64,000 bases of DNA, taken from positions 55,204,758 through 55,268,757 of the forward strand of contig OX485805.1 of assembly GCA_950295325.1 (NCBI GenBank), in the 5' to 3' direction. Positions 63,911-64,000 of the stretch are shown here, piece by piece (the stretch's first letter is position 1; each line of letters begins with the position of its first letter). The position numbers were made by a program, and so were the translations under genes. The stretch comes from Polytrichum commune. Taxonomy: Eukaryota; Streptophyta; Polytrichopsida; Polytrichales; Polytrichaceae. The notes below the pieces were generated by a model that had not been told where the DNA came from, searched no databases, and saw nothing but the letters and a program-made list of their open reading frames with translations.

Positions 63911-64000
63911 TAAGGGTCCGATTAGGAAAACAAGCTACTTAAGACCCATCCGCCTTATTAGAAGAGACATGCCCATGGTGCTAGAGTAAAGATGACAACT

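Overview
The window looks like nuclear DNA of a land plant. It has a plastid-type glutathione reductase split over 11 exons, an FHA protein of the plant FHA2-like kind, two plant-type HMA proteins, many short GT-AG introns, and a large load of nested transposable elements. I cannot fix the species; a bryophyte- or lycophyte-like genome would fit.

Left part (1-15.6 kb): a multi-exon minus-strand gene (1-7.3 kb, running off the left edge) encodes a protein with a ParB/sulfiredoxin-like GNHR motif. Two of its introns are filled by one satellite carrying a TGTCTC/GAGACA palindrome. Across a 440-bp gap lies a plus-strand gene for a MULE-like DDE transposase (8.6-11.5 kb). Its C-terminal SWIM part (14.3-15.2 kb) has been pushed away by a 2.75-kb insertion. 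A second, more decayed copy of both genes sits at 37.0-40.7 kb.

Middle part (15.6-37 kb): one minus-strand LINE (ORF1, then 2A-like motifs, endonuclease and reverse transcriptase, cut off at 15.6 kb) split by four insertions that can be read from target-site duplications (TSDs). These are a hAT-like element stuffed with a G-rich minisatellite (16126-17529), two copies of a 4.1-kb TGTGGGA...TCCCACA element with one ~690-codon ORF and no recognisable polymerase (20825-24942 and 27260-33204), and a solo LTR (34809-35782). The second 4.1-kb copy itself holds a 1.8-kb LTR-like insertion, making three levels of nesting.

Right part (40.7-64 kb): another LTR-like block (40746-42441), then a gene island. 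It holds glutathione reductase (44435-50722, +) with a first exon encoding a transit peptide and a repeat-filled first intron, an HMA gene (53949-55236, -), an FHA gene (57940-58761, +) and a paralogous HMA gene (59504-60514, -). The FHA and second HMA genes converge on a small tandem duplication that left an extra FHA tail and an extra HMA tail. Related copies of one ~350-bp repeat lie in opposite orientation on either side of the island (43.6 and 63.6 kb). The rest of 60.5-64 kb shows no gene. Five premature stops in the transposon ORFs fall at tryptophan codons by G-to-A change, as expected for decay of methylated DNA.
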